Shown here: positions 1 to 5,713 of the stretch, piece after piece
How positions within the stretch are numbered: position 1 is the first letter of the stretch
How the letters are laid out: each line of letters opens with the position of its first letter
Origin: an uncultured Streptomyces sp.
GTDB taxonomy: Bacteria > Actinomycetota > Actinomycetes > Streptomycetales > Streptomycetaceae
NCBI GenBank assembly: GCA_946480485.1
Contig: CAMLJW010000220.1
Span: forward strand, 1 to 8,395
DNA length: 8,395 nucleotides
Direction: 5' to 3'
Position numbers and translations under genes: made by a program
Notes under the pieces: generated by a model
Databases searched by the model: none
What the model saw: the letters and a program-made list of their open reading frames with translations, nothing else
Told to the model about the DNA's origin: nothing

Positions 1-48
1 GCGCGCCGCGTCGGTCTCGAAGTGAGGTTCGTTGTCGTTGCCGTCCAT
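1..48 (-). CDS. 5' end of an unidentified gene (partial)
   Basis: An ATG read on the minus strand at 48-46 opens a frame that runs off the left edge after 16 codons, giving MDGNDNEPHFETDAAR. Nearly every third position is G or C (13 of the 15 codons after ATG), the expected pattern for a Streptomyces coding sequence; the overlapping frame that starts at an ATG at 97 has poor third-position GC. No good ribosome binding site is visible: the nearest purine run, GGGA, lies about 11 nt upstream. The acidic, polar N-terminus matches no family I can name, so no function is proposed. It is divergent from the acyl-CoA dehydrogenase gene across about 470 bp. Such divergent genes are sometimes regulators of the neighbour, but nothing visible tests that here. 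Confidence 0.5.
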   Translation of the reverse strand, partial: MDGNDNEPHFETDAAR

Positions 49-128
49 GGGGGCACGAGTCCCGGGGGGGCACGGGCGGCTCGGCGGTCTCGTACATGCG
101 CCTTCGGCGGTTGGGCCGCGTCTCGACC

Positions 129-155
129 GGGGTGGGGTTGGCGGGTGGGCCGGGG
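129..155 (+). other. Potential G-quadruplex cluster 1
   Basis: Five runs of three or more G lie in 27 bases: GGGG 129-132, GGGG 134-137, GGG 143-145, GGG 147-149 and GGGG 152-155, with loops of 1, 5, 1 and 2 nt. This fits the canonical G3+N1-7 pattern. High genomic GC makes such motifs commoner by chance, so function is not implied. On the minus strand this DNA is the C-rich upstream region of the gene starting at 48. Confidence 0.4.
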
Positions 156-188
156 CCGGACGCCTCCGGCGGTTGGCCGCCTCCCCTC

Positions 189-209
189 GGGCCGGTGGGT
201 GGGTCTGGG
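189..209 (+). other. Potential G-quadruplex cluster 2
   Basis: Four GGG runs at 189-191, 197-199, 201-203 and 207-209 are separated by loops of 5, 1 and 3 nt, again the canonical G3N1-7 pattern. It lies 33 bp after the first cluster on the same strand. Confidence 0.4.
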
Positions 210-305
210 CCGTGCGCCGGTACGTCCGCCCGTCGCCGCGGGGGCGTACGGCCGGTGGCTGGTGCGAGGTGAACGTTGCCTGGGCGGAGCCGTAAGCGAC
301 GGTTG

Positions 306-321
306 CCCCCCATTTTGGGGG
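306..321 (+). other. Small C-run/G-run hairpin ahead of a Shine-Dalgarno-like sequence
   Basis: CCCCCC (306-311), ATTTT (312-316) and GGGGG (317-321) can form a 5-bp all-GC stem with a 5- to 6-nt loop. It is followed directly by AAGGAG (322-327) and an ATG at 335. It could be a weak terminator or part of a leader, or the AAGGAG may simply be fortuitous. The stem is short and there is no T-run. Confidence 0.25.
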
Positions 322-334
322 AAGGAGAAACCCG

Positions 335-472
335 ATGTGGATGTGGACCGAGCCCGCGGCGGAAGGCGGCCGTCGGGGTCGAATGTTGACCCTGCTCACA
401 CTTGGTCCGCTAGGGGTTGATTCTTATTACCGACGGGTAGCATCATTACCTACTTGTTGGTACGTGAACTAG
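335..472 (+). CDS. Possible 45-residue small ORF or leader peptide (doubtful)
   Basis: ATG at 335 sits 7 nt after a near-perfect Shine-Dalgarno sequence, AAGGAG (322-327). The frame runs 45 codons to TAG at 470-472, beginning [16 protein letters not shown]. The first 16 codons have reasonable third-position GC. The rest is AT-rich, with rare CTA (codon 26) and TTA (codon 38) Leu codons, and coincides with the likely fadE promoter and operator. That makes the distal part look like regulatory rather than coding DNA. The stop falls 45 nt before the chosen fadE start. A translated leader peptide is possible, but a chance SD-plus-ATG is at least as likely. Confidence 0.2.
   Translation: MWMWTEPAAEGGRRGRMLTLLTLGPLGVDSYYRRVASLPTCWYVN
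386..443 (+). promoter_or_regulatory. Candidate promoter of the acyl-CoA dehydrogenase gene
   Basis: The region is clearly more AT-rich than its surroundings. TTGACC at 386-391 resembles a sigma-70-type (HrdB) -35 box; TAGGGG at 411-416 is a loose -10 partner with a rather long 19-nt spacer. A second pair, TTGATT (417-422) and TAGCAT (438-443), has a short 15-nt spacer. Neither pair is ideal. The location is well supported by base composition, the exact boxes are not. Confidence 0.3.
427..462. promoter_or_regulatory. Pair of operator-like inverted repeats, TACC-Nx-GGTA
   Basis: TACC-GACG-GGTA at 428-439 is a perfect 4-bp-arm inverted repeat with a 4-bp spacer. A second, TACC-N8-GGTA at 447-462, follows it; both are preceded by T, so TTACC starts at 427 and 446, 19 bp or about two helical turns apart. 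They overlap or directly follow the candidate -10 region, a normal place for a repressor operator. Fatty-acid catabolic genes of actinobacteria are often controlled by TetR-type repressors on short palindromes; assigning these repeats to such a FadR-like repressor is inference. Confidence 0.4.
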
Positions 473-505
473 GTGCGAGGAATGACCCCCTCCCCGATCC
501 CTAAC

Positions 506-509
506 GGAG
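506..509 (+). promoter_or_regulatory. Ribosome binding site deciding the fadE start
   Basis: GGAG at 506-509 lies 8 nt before ATG at 518, ideal spacing. Two in-frame starts lie further upstream: GTG at 473, with no good SD, and ATG at 482, with AGG at 471-473. The 518 start also gives the N-terminus MGHYKSN, which matches the usual MxHYKSN beginning of FadE5-type enzymes. Confidence 0.7.
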
Positions 510-517
510 CCGTCGCC

Positions 518-2359
518 ATGGGGCACTACAAGTCGAATCTCCGCGACATCGAGTTCAACCTCTTCGAGGTGCTCGGGCGCGACAAGCTGTACGGCACCGG
601 CCCGTTCGCGGAGATGGACATCGAGACCGCCAAGAGCATCCTCCAAGAGCTGACCCGCCTCTCTGAGAACGAGCTGGCGGAGTCCTTCGCGGACGCCGAC
701 CGCAACCCGCCGGTCTTCGACCCCAAGACCGGCACCGCACCCGTCCCGGACAGCTTCAAGAAGAGCTACCAGGCCTTCATGGAGTCCGAATACTGGCGGC
801 TCGGACTGCCCGAGGAGATCGGCGGCACAACCGCCCCGCCGTCCCTGATCTGGTCGTACGCGGAGCTGATCCTGGGCGCGAACCCCGCGATCTGGATGTA
901 CTCCTCCGGCCCGGCGTTCGCCCGCATCCTCTTCGAGGAGGGCAACGAGGTCCAGAAGAAGATCGCCCAGACTGCCGTGGCCAAGACCTGGGGTTCGACC
1001 ATGGTGCTCACCGAGCCCGACGCGGGGTCGGACGTGGGCGCCGGCCGCACCAAGGCCGTTCAGCAGGATGACGGCTCCTGGCACATCGAGGGCGTCAAGC
1101 GCTTCATCACATCCGGTGAGCACGACATGGAGGAGAACATCCTCCACTACGTGCTGGCCCGCCCCGAGGGCCACGGCCCCGGCACCAAGGGACTCTCCCT
1201 CTTCCTCGTACCGAAGTACCTCTTCGACTTCGAGACCGGCGAGCTGGGCGAGCGCAACGGCGTGTACGCCACAAACGTCGAGCACAAGATGGGCCTCAAG
1301 GCCTCCAACACGTGCGAGATGACGTTCGGCGACCGCCACCCCGCCAAGGGCTGGCTGATCGGCGACAAGCACGACGGCATCCGCCAGATGTTCCGCATCA
1401 TCGAGTCCGCGCGGATGATGGTCGGTACGAAGGCGATCTCGACCCTGTCGACCGGTTATCTCAACGCCCTTGAGTACGCCAAGGAGCGCGTCCAGGGTAC
1501 GGACCTCGCGAACTTCATGGACAAGACCGCCCCCAAGGTCACCATCACGCACCATCCGGACGTGCGCCGCTCGCTGATGACGCAGAAGGCGTACGCGGAG
1601 GGCATGCGCGCCCTGGTCCTGTACACCGCGTCGGTCCAGGACGAGATCCTCGTCAAGGAGACCACGGGCGAGGACGTCTTCGCCCTGGAGGCGCTGAACG
1701 ACCTGCTCCTGCCGATCGTGAAGGGCTACGGCTCCGAGAAGGGCTACGAACAGCTCGCCCAGTCCCTTCAGACCTTCGGCGGCTCCGGCTTCCTGCAGGA
1801 GTACCCGATCGAGCAGTACATCAGGGACGCCAAGATCGACACCCTCTACGAGGGCACGACCGCGATCCAGGGACAGGACTTCTTCTTCCGGAAGATCGTC
1901 CGGAACCAGGGAGCGGCCCTCAACGCCCTCGCCGAGGACATCAAGAAGTTCCTGGCGCTCGGTGAGGGCGGGGAGGAGCTGGCGGTCGCCCGCGAGCAGC
2001 TCGCCACGGCGGCCGTCGAGCTGGAGGCCATGGTCGGCCTCATGCTCACCGACCTCGCCGCGACCGAGCAGGACGTCAGGAACATCTACAAGGTGGGGCT
2101 CAACACCACCCGCCTGCTGATGGCCTCGGGTGACGTGGTGGTCGGCTACCTGCTGCTGAAGGGGGCCGTCGTCGCCGCCGAGAGGCTGGAGACCGCGTCG
2201 GCCAAGTCTGTGTCCGTCAATGATGTGGCCTTCTACACCGGCAAGATCGCGGCGGCGAAGTTCTTCGCGGCGAACGTCCTGCCGGGTGTCACCGGTGCGC
2301 GCCAGCTCGCCGAGGGCGTCGACCTTGACCTGATGGAGCTGGACGAGACGGCCTTCTGA
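518..2359 (+). CDS. fadE: FadE5-like acyl-CoA dehydrogenase, 613 aa
   Basis: This is an FAD-dependent acyl-CoA dehydrogenase that introduces the trans-2 double bond in the first step of cytosolic fatty-acid beta-oxidation, passing electrons to electron-transfer flavoprotein. The length (613 aa) and the MGHYKSN start fit the long FadE5 class (about 610 aa in mycobacteria), not the ~380-aa short class. Order: short N-terminal extension (about 1-35), helical N domain (to about 160), middle beta domain opening with the FAD/substrate signature [11 protein letters not shown] (162-172), C-terminal helical domain with TFGGSGF (419-425) and YEGTTAIQ (444-451), then an extra C-terminal helical domain (about 470-613) characteristic of this class. 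Glu445 in YEGT is at the position of the catalytic base. All key residues are present and the frame is intact. It appears monocistronic: 272 bp separate it from the next gene. Acyl chain-length preference cannot be read from sequence, but relatives prefer medium to long chains. Confidence 0.95.
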   Translation: MGHYKSNLRDIEFNLFEVLGRDKLYGTGPFAEMDIETAKSILQELTRLSENELAESFADADRNPPVFDPKTGTAPVPDSFKKSYQAFMESEYWRLGLPEEIGGTTAPPSLIWSYAELILGANPAIWMYSSGPAFARILFEEGNEVQKKIAQTAVAKTWGSTMVLTEPDAGSDVGAGRTKAVQQDDGSWHIEGVKRFITSGEHDMEENILHYVLARPEGHGPGTKGLSLFLVPKYLFDFETGELGERNGVYATNVEHKMGLKASNTCEMTFGDRHPAKGWLIGDKHDGIRQMFRIIESARMMVGTKAISTLSTGYLNALEYAKERVQGTDLANFMDKTAPKVTITHHPDVRRSLMTQKAYAEGMRALVLYTASVQDEILVKETTGEDVFALEALNDLLLPIVKGYGSEKGYEQLAQSLQTFGGSGFLQEYPIEQYIRDAKIDTLYEGTTAIQGQDFFFRKIVRNQGAALNALAEDIKKFLALGEGGEELAVAREQLATAAVELEAMVGLMLTDLAATEQDVRNIYKVGLNTTRLLMASGDVVVGYLLLKGAVVAAERLETASAKSVSVNDVAFYTGKIAAAKFFAANVLPGVTGARQLAEGVDLDLMELDETAF

Positions 2360-2438
2360 GGCCTGAGTCTGAGGGGCTGCGCTCGCGGGGCGGGGCACGT
2401 ACGACGCCGCCGGCGGCCCGTTCGCCGCGTTGTCGAAA

Positions 2439-2490
2439 GGTCCTGGTGGCTCCTCTCCTCGGAAACCCAGTCCCAGCAGGCCCGAGGACC
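2439..2490 (+). other. Competing inverted repeats in the fadE-apeB spacer
   Basis: The right-hand segment CCGAGGACC (2482-2490) can pair with either of two upstream segments: GGTCCT at 2439-2444 (with AGGACC 2485-2490, 6 bp) or TCCTCGG at 2456-2462 (with CCGAGGA 2482-2488, 7 bp, 19-nt loop). The two pairings share bases and exclude each other. This could be a fadE terminator region or part of an apeB leader, or chance in GC-rich DNA. No T-run follows. Confidence 0.25.
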
Positions 2491-2578
2491 GTCGGCAAGG
2501 ACCCCCGAACCAGCCGCCGACCGGCATCCGGACCCTGTTCCTCCACTGTCCGTCCTCGTCTTCCAGGGCCCCTTACGA

Positions 2579-2607
2579 GGCCCGTTCCCCGTCACCGGGA
2601 ACGGGCC
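2579..2607 (+). terminator. Strong 11-bp hairpin just upstream of apeB
   Basis: GGCCCGTTCCC (2579-2589) and GGGAACGGGCC (2597-2607) are perfect complements around the 7-nt loop CGTCACC. Flanking GAG and CTC extend the pairing if one base is bulged. Stems like this without a T-run serve as terminators in Streptomyces, so it may end fadE transcripts 220 bp after the stop codon. It also lies only 24 nt before the apeB start and 13 nt before its Shine-Dalgarno sequence. If apeB is transcribed from upstream, the hairpin would sit in its leader. The sequence alone does not decide between these roles. Confidence 0.55.
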
Positions 2608-2631
2608 CTCGTACGTCGTTAAGGTGAACCC

Positions 2632-3954
2632 ATGTGCACACCCCCACGCTTCGATCGCAGCCACACCGATGACCTCATGTCCTTCCTGGCGGCCGGCCCG
2701 TCCCCGTACCACGCGGTGGCGAACGCGGCCGAGCGGCTGGAGAAGGCCGGCTTCCGGCAGGTCGCGGAAACGGACGCGTGGGACGCGGAGACATCGGCGG
2801 CCCCCGCCGTGGGGATCGGCGGGAAGTACGTGCTGCGCGGAGGCGCGATCGTGGCGTGGTACGTGCCCGCGGGGGCCGAGCCGCACACACCCTTCCGGAT
2901 CATCGGGGCGCACACCGACTCCCCCAACCTGCGGGTGAAGCCGCTGCCCGACAGCGGCGCGCACGGCTGGCGTCAGGTCGCGGTCGAGATCTACGGCGGC
3001 CCGCTGCTCAACTCCTGGCTGGACCGCGACCTCGGGCTGGCCGGCCGGCTCTCGCTGCGCGACGGCACGACCCGGCTGGTGAATATCGACCGCGCCCTGC
3101 TGAGAGTCCCGCAACTCGCCATCCACCTGGACCGCTCGGTCACCTCGGAGGGCCTCAAGCTCGACAAGCAGCGCCATCTCCAGCCGATCTGGGGCCTGGG
3201 CAACGACGTACGCGACGGAGACCTGATCCGTTTCCTGGAGCAGGAGTCGGGGCTGGCCGAGGGTGAGGTCACCGGCTGGGACCTGATGGTGCACTCCGTC
3301 GAGCCGCCCTCGTACCTGGGCCGGGACAAGGAGTTGGTCGCGGGACCGCGCATGGACAACCTCCTGTCCGTGCACGCCGGCACGGCGGCGCTGTCGGCCG
3401 TCGTGACCTCGGGCGAGGCCCTCCCGTACATCCCGGTGCTCGCGGCCTTCGACCACGAGGAGAACGGTTCGCAGTCGGACACGGGGGCCGACGGTCCGCT
3501 GCTCGGCAGCGTGCTCGAGCGTTCGGTGTTCGCGCGCGGCGGTAGTTACGAGGACAGAGCGCGCGCCTTCGCCGGCACGGTCTGTCTCTCCTCCGACACG
3601 GGGCACGCGGTCCACCCGAACTACGCCGAGCGCCACGACCCGACGCACCACCCCCGCGCCGGCGGCGGCCCCATCCTCAAGGTCAACGTCAACAACCGCT
3701 ACGCGACGGACGGTTCGGGCCGCGCCGTCTTCGCCGCCGCCTGCGACAAGGTCGGCGTCCCGCTCCAGTCGTTCGTTTCCCACAACTCCATGCCCTGCGG
3801 CACCACCATCGGCCCCATCACCGCGGCCCGCCACGGCATCAAGACGGTCGATATCGGCGTGGCCATCCTCTCCATGCACAGCGCCCGCGAACTGTGCGGC
3901 GCGGACGACCCGTTCCTGCTGGCGAACGCACTGGTGGCATTCCTGGAGGGCTGA
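2632..3954 (+). CDS. apeB: M18 family aminopeptidase (aspartyl aminopeptidase-like), 440 aa
   Basis: This is a cytosolic co-catalytic dizinc aminopeptidase of the M18 family, which removes N-terminal residues, classically Asp/Glu, from peptides. The family's landmarks are in order: GAHTDSP with His94 and Asp96; MDN with Asp242; FDHEENGS with Glu276 and Glu277; SSDTGHAVHPNY with Asp322; and SMHSARE with His416. By comparison with characterised M18 enzymes, His94, Asp242, Glu277, Asp322 and His416 should be metal ligands and Glu276 the catalytic base. Length (440 aa) is normal for the bacterial family. The ATG at 2632 is preceded by AAGGTG (2621-2626) with a 5-nt spacer. The enzyme probably acts in general peptide turnover; preference for acidic residues is inherited from the family name and is not proved. 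A perfect hairpin precedes the gene, and a regulator remnant follows it on the same strand. Confidence 0.95.
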   Translation: MCTPPRFDRSHTDDLMSFLAAGPSPYHAVANAAERLEKAGFRQVAETDAWDAETSAAPAVGIGGKYVLRGGAIVAWYVPAGAEPHTPFRIIGAHTDSPNLRVKPLPDSGAHGWRQVAVEIYGGPLLNSWLDRDLGLAGRLSLRDGTTRLVNIDRALLRVPQLAIHLDRSVTSEGLKLDKQRHLQPIWGLGNDVRDGDLIRFLEQESGLAEGEVTGWDLMVHSVEPPSYLGRDKELVAGPRMDNLLSVHAGTAALSAVVTSGEALPYIPVLAAFDHEENGSQSDTGADGPLLGSVLERSVFARGGSYEDRARAFAGTVCLSSDTGHAVHPNYAERHDPTHHPRAGGGPILKVNVNNRYATDGSGRAVFAAACDKVGVPLQSFVSHNSMPCGTTIGPITAARHGIKTVDIGVAILSMHSARELCGADDPFLLANALVAFLEG

Positions 3955-3981
3955 CGCGACGGCTCCGGCCCCACGCCAACC

Positions 3982-4234
3982 GTCGGCGTCGCCACCGAGC
4001 TGTTCGGGCTGCCCCGGCCCGAAATCGGCCTGCCAGAGCCGTTGTACGAGCTGACCCTGTGCACGCCGAAACCCGGAATCCGGCGGGGAGCACCGACCGG
4101 ACGTGGTTGCGTCGCGCAGCTGGCTCGCCGCCGCCGCCAACCTGCGGGCGCGGCTGCGGCGCGAGACGGGGCTCAGCCCATCGGCCTACCGCCGGCGTTT
4201 CGGACCGGACGCCGGGGAACCGCTGAAAACATGA
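3982..4234 (+). pseudogene. Remnant of a GlxA-type (DJ-1/PfpI + AraC HTH) transcriptional regulator
   Basis: Two short pieces of this regulator family survive in different frames. Frame A (about 3982-4080) reads GVATELFGLPRPEIG and then YELTLCTPKPGI, the start of the DJ-1/PfpI-like domain of GlxA regulators, lacking its first strand and start codon. Frame B, shifted by one (about 4103-4234), reads AAAANLRARLRRETG and then LSPSAYRRRFG, the second helix-turn-helix of the AraC DNA-binding domain. An intact member has roughly 300-330 residues; only about 80 codons remain, so most of both domains is deleted and the ends are joined out of frame. Frame B still ends at its own stop, TGA at 4232-4234, which overlaps the ATG of the LOR gene (ATGA). 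It cannot make a working regulator. The reading as GlxA family rests on remembered family consensus. Confidence 0.75.
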
Positions 4235-4728
4235 GATTCCTCGTACGCGACCGGCTCCTCGGCATCGGCGACGACTACTGGATCGAGGACGAGCACGGCC
4301 GCAGGGCCTTTTTCGTCGACGGCAAGGCGATGCGCCTGCGGGACACCTTCGAACTGAAGGACACGCAGGGGCGCGTCCTGATCGACATCCGCCAGAAGAT
4401 GTTCGCCCTCCGGGACGCCATGGTGATCGAACGGGACAGCGAGCCGCTGGCCACCGTCCGGCGCAAGCGCCTGTCGCTCCTGCGCAACCACTACAAAGTG
4501 ATCCTCTATGACGACACCGAACTCGATGTCAGCGGCAAGATCCTCGATCGTGAGTTCGTCGTCGAGTACGACGGGGAGCTGCTGGCCCACATCTCGCGGC
4601 GCTGGCTGCGGCTGCAGGACACATACGGCGTGGAGGTCGTACGGGAGGACGCGGACCCGGCGCTGCTGATCGCGGTGGCGGTGTGCGTCGTCCACCTGGG
4701 GGAAAAGGAACGGGGGGATGCCGGCTGA
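4231..4728 (+). CDS. LURP-one-related (LOR) family protein, 165 aa
   Basis: The protein begins MRFLVRDRLLGIGDDYWIED and continues with repeated short beta-strand segments (GRRAFFVDGKA, DTFELKDTQGRVL, RVLIDIRQK) typical of the LOR/YxjI family (tubby-like beta-barrel around a central helix). The biochemical role of bacterial members is not established. By analogy with tubby-like proteins they have been thought to bind membrane lipids or act as scaffolds, but nothing here shows that. The hydrophobic segment near the C-terminus (PALLIAVAVCVVHL) fits the buried central helix of the fold; a membrane anchor is less likely. The start at 4231 gives the canonical N-terminus. The same frame is open back to 4042, but that stretch belongs to the upstream regulator remnant. 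The only purine run is GGGGAA (4214-4219), 11 nt away, so initiation may once have depended on translational coupling through the ATGA overlap. Confidence 0.85.
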   Translation: MRFLVRDRLLGIGDDYWIEDEHGRRAFFVDGKAMRLRDTFELKDTQGRVLIDIRQKMFALRDAMVIERDSEPLATVRRKRLSLLRNHYKVILYDDTELDVSGKILDREFVVEYDGELLAHISRRWLRLQDTYGVEVVREDADPALLIAVAVCVVHLGEKERGDAG

Positions 4729-4747
4729 GCCGTCGCTGCGCGACGGC
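4729..4747. terminator. Bidirectional hairpin between convergent genes
   Basis: GCCGTCG (4729-4735) and CGACGGC (4741-4747) form a perfect 7-bp stem with a 5-nt loop (CTGCG). The hairpin begins at the base after the LOR stop codon and lies 21 bp from the stop of the opposing hydrolase gene. This is a standard place for a shared terminator. There is no T-run, as is common in Streptomyces. Confidence 0.65.
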
Positions 4748-4768
4748 ACCCGGGGCGGAGCAGCCCGT

Positions 4769-5575
4769 TCAGAGCACCCTGTCCTTCAGCGCCGGGAACT
4801 GTTCCCGCGTCGTGGCCACCTTCGCGGGGTCGAAGTCGACGGTCAGGATCTCCTCGTCCGCGCCCGCCTCCGCCAGCACCTCGCCCCACGGATCCACCAC
4901 GATCGAGTGGCCGGCCTGCGGAACTCGCGCATGCGTACCGGCGGTCCCGCAGGCGAGGACGTACGCCTGGTTCTCGACGGCCCGGGCCCGGGCGAGCAGC
5001 GTCCAGTGGGAACGGCGGCGTTCGGGCCAGCCGGCCGGGATGACCAGGGTCTCGGCGTCCGCGTCGACGAGCCGCCGGAACAGCTCGGGGAAGCGGAGGT
5101 CGTAGCAGGTCGCGAGGCCGAGGGTGGTCGACGGCAGCCGTACGGTGACGACCTCGGTGCCGGCGCTCATCAGCACCGCCTCGCCCCTGTCGAAGCCGAA
5201 GCGGTGGATCTTGCGGTACGCGGCGGCCAGTTCACCGGAGGGTGAGAAGACGAGCGAGGTGTTGTAGAGCAGGTCGTTCCCCAGGGCCGAGCCGCTGTCG
5301 GGTGCCGTCCGTTCGGGAAGGGAGCCCGCGTGCAGCCAGACCCCCGCGTCGCTCGCGGCCTTCGCCATCGCCTCGTACGTCGGCCCTTCCAGCGGCTCGG
5401 CCTCCGCCGCGAAGGACTCGTACGCAAACGCGCCCGTTGTCCACAGCTCGGGCAGGACGACGAGATCGGCACCGGCCTGTTCGCCGGCGTCACGGACGAG
5501 GGACGCCACACGCCGCCGGCGCGCTTCGACCGATTCGTCCTCATTTACGCCGATCTGGATGAGGGAGGCGCGCAC
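4769..5575 (-). CDS. Carbon-nitrogen (nitrilase superfamily) hydrolase, omega-amidase-like, 268 aa
   Basis: The nitrilase catalytic triad is complete: Glu43 in VVLPELW, Lys122 in AYRKIHRFG and Cys157 in ATCYDLRFPE. The later GWPERRRSHW (182-191) and RARAVENQAY (196-205) segments are those of the Nit2/YafV branch. Enzymes of that branch hydrolyse amides of dicarboxylic acids such as 2-oxoglutaramate or 2-oxosuccinamate, a repair and salvage step linked to glutamine transamination. Omega-amidase is therefore the best guess; another C-N hydrolase activity remains possible. The length is normal. The GTG at 5575 is chosen because it gives the usual N-terminus (VRASLIQIG); AGGA lies 10 nt upstream of it, a weak site. 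The frame stays open back to 5791, but that extension has no family similarity and overlaps the divergent gene. It converges on the LOR gene and diverges from the maleylpyruvate isomerase-family gene. Confidence 0.92.
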   Translation of the reverse strand: MRASLIQIGVNEDESVEARRRRVASLVRDAGEQAGADLVVLPELWTTGAFAYESFAAEAEPLEGPTYEAMAKAASDAGVWLHAGSLPERTAPDSGSALGNDLLYNTSLVFSPSGELAAAYRKIHRFGFDRGEAVLMSAGTEVVTVRLPSTTLGLATCYDLRFPELFRRLVDADAETLVIPAGWPERRRSHWTLLARARAVENQAYVLACGTAGTHARVPQAGHSIVVDPWGEVLAEAGADEEILTVDFDPAKVATTREQFPALKDRVL

Positions 5576-5713
5576 ACTACCACCGTCCTGGCATTCGACC
5601 CGCGCATACGGGCCTACGATCGTCACACGAAAGCACTGCCGGTGTGCCTTGGAGCAGCGTAACTTAGCGCTCCACAACACCCATGCCCACGCACCAACCG
5701 CCCAAGGGGTCCC
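5576..5713. promoter_or_regulatory. Divergent promoter region, hydrolase / mycothiol-dependent enzyme
   Basis: These 138 bp separate two divergent starts, so both promoters should lie here. The most AT-rich part is around 5658-5666 (GTAACTTAG), where TAACTT could be a plus-strand -10, but I see no convincing -35 partner. A weak inverted repeat, CACAC...GTGTG, lies within about 5626-5647. The ribosome binding site of the plus-strand gene is AAGGGG at 5704-5709, 4 nt before GTG at 5714. Confidence 0.4.

Larger units (their letters stand above)
49..334. other. Gene-free, G-rich intergenic stretch
   Basis: No frame here has both convincing third-position GC and a ribosome binding site. A 132-codon plus-strand open frame (22-420) crosses it, but its product is a low-complexity Gly/Arg/Pro/Trp sequence typical of GC-rich noncoding DNA. 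What the stretch holds is two clusters of G-runs on the plus strand (129-155 and 189-209) and a small C-run/G-run hairpin (306-321). It probably contains the promoter of the minus-strand gene that starts at 48, but no clear -35/-10 pair can be picked out. Confidence 0.5.

Noticed and set aside
1..97. Minus-strand ATG at 97 as start of the left-edge gene
   Set aside because: That frame uses codons poor in third-position GC across 1-48 (many ending in A or T), whereas the frame from ATG at 48 has the expected pattern.
22..420. 132-codon plus-strand open frame at the left end
   Set aside because: The composition is Gly/Arg/Trp/Pro-rich and low in complexity. The frame overlaps the start of the better-supported minus-strand gene and has no good ribosome binding site.
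2405..2416. Perfect 12-bp palindrome GCCGCCGGCGGC
   Set aside because: It is a simple GC repeat palindrome with no loop or partner copy, common by chance at this base composition.
446..2527. 693-codon minus-strand open frame opposite fadE
   Set aside because: It is the antisense shadow of a confidently identified acyl-CoA dehydrogenase gene. The product is a low-complexity Leu/Val/Asp/Gly/His-rich sequence without family similarity, as expected when codons have G or C in third position.
3957..3985. CGACGG...CCGTCG inverted repeat after apeB as a terminator
   Set aside because: The arms are only 6 bp around a 17-nt loop, and the right arm lies within the regulator remnant. Too weak to call.
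2233..4140. 635-codon minus-strand open frame opposite the M18 aminopeptidase
   Set aside because: Antisense shadow of apeB that also runs through the fadE end and the intergenic DNA. It has no recognisable domain.
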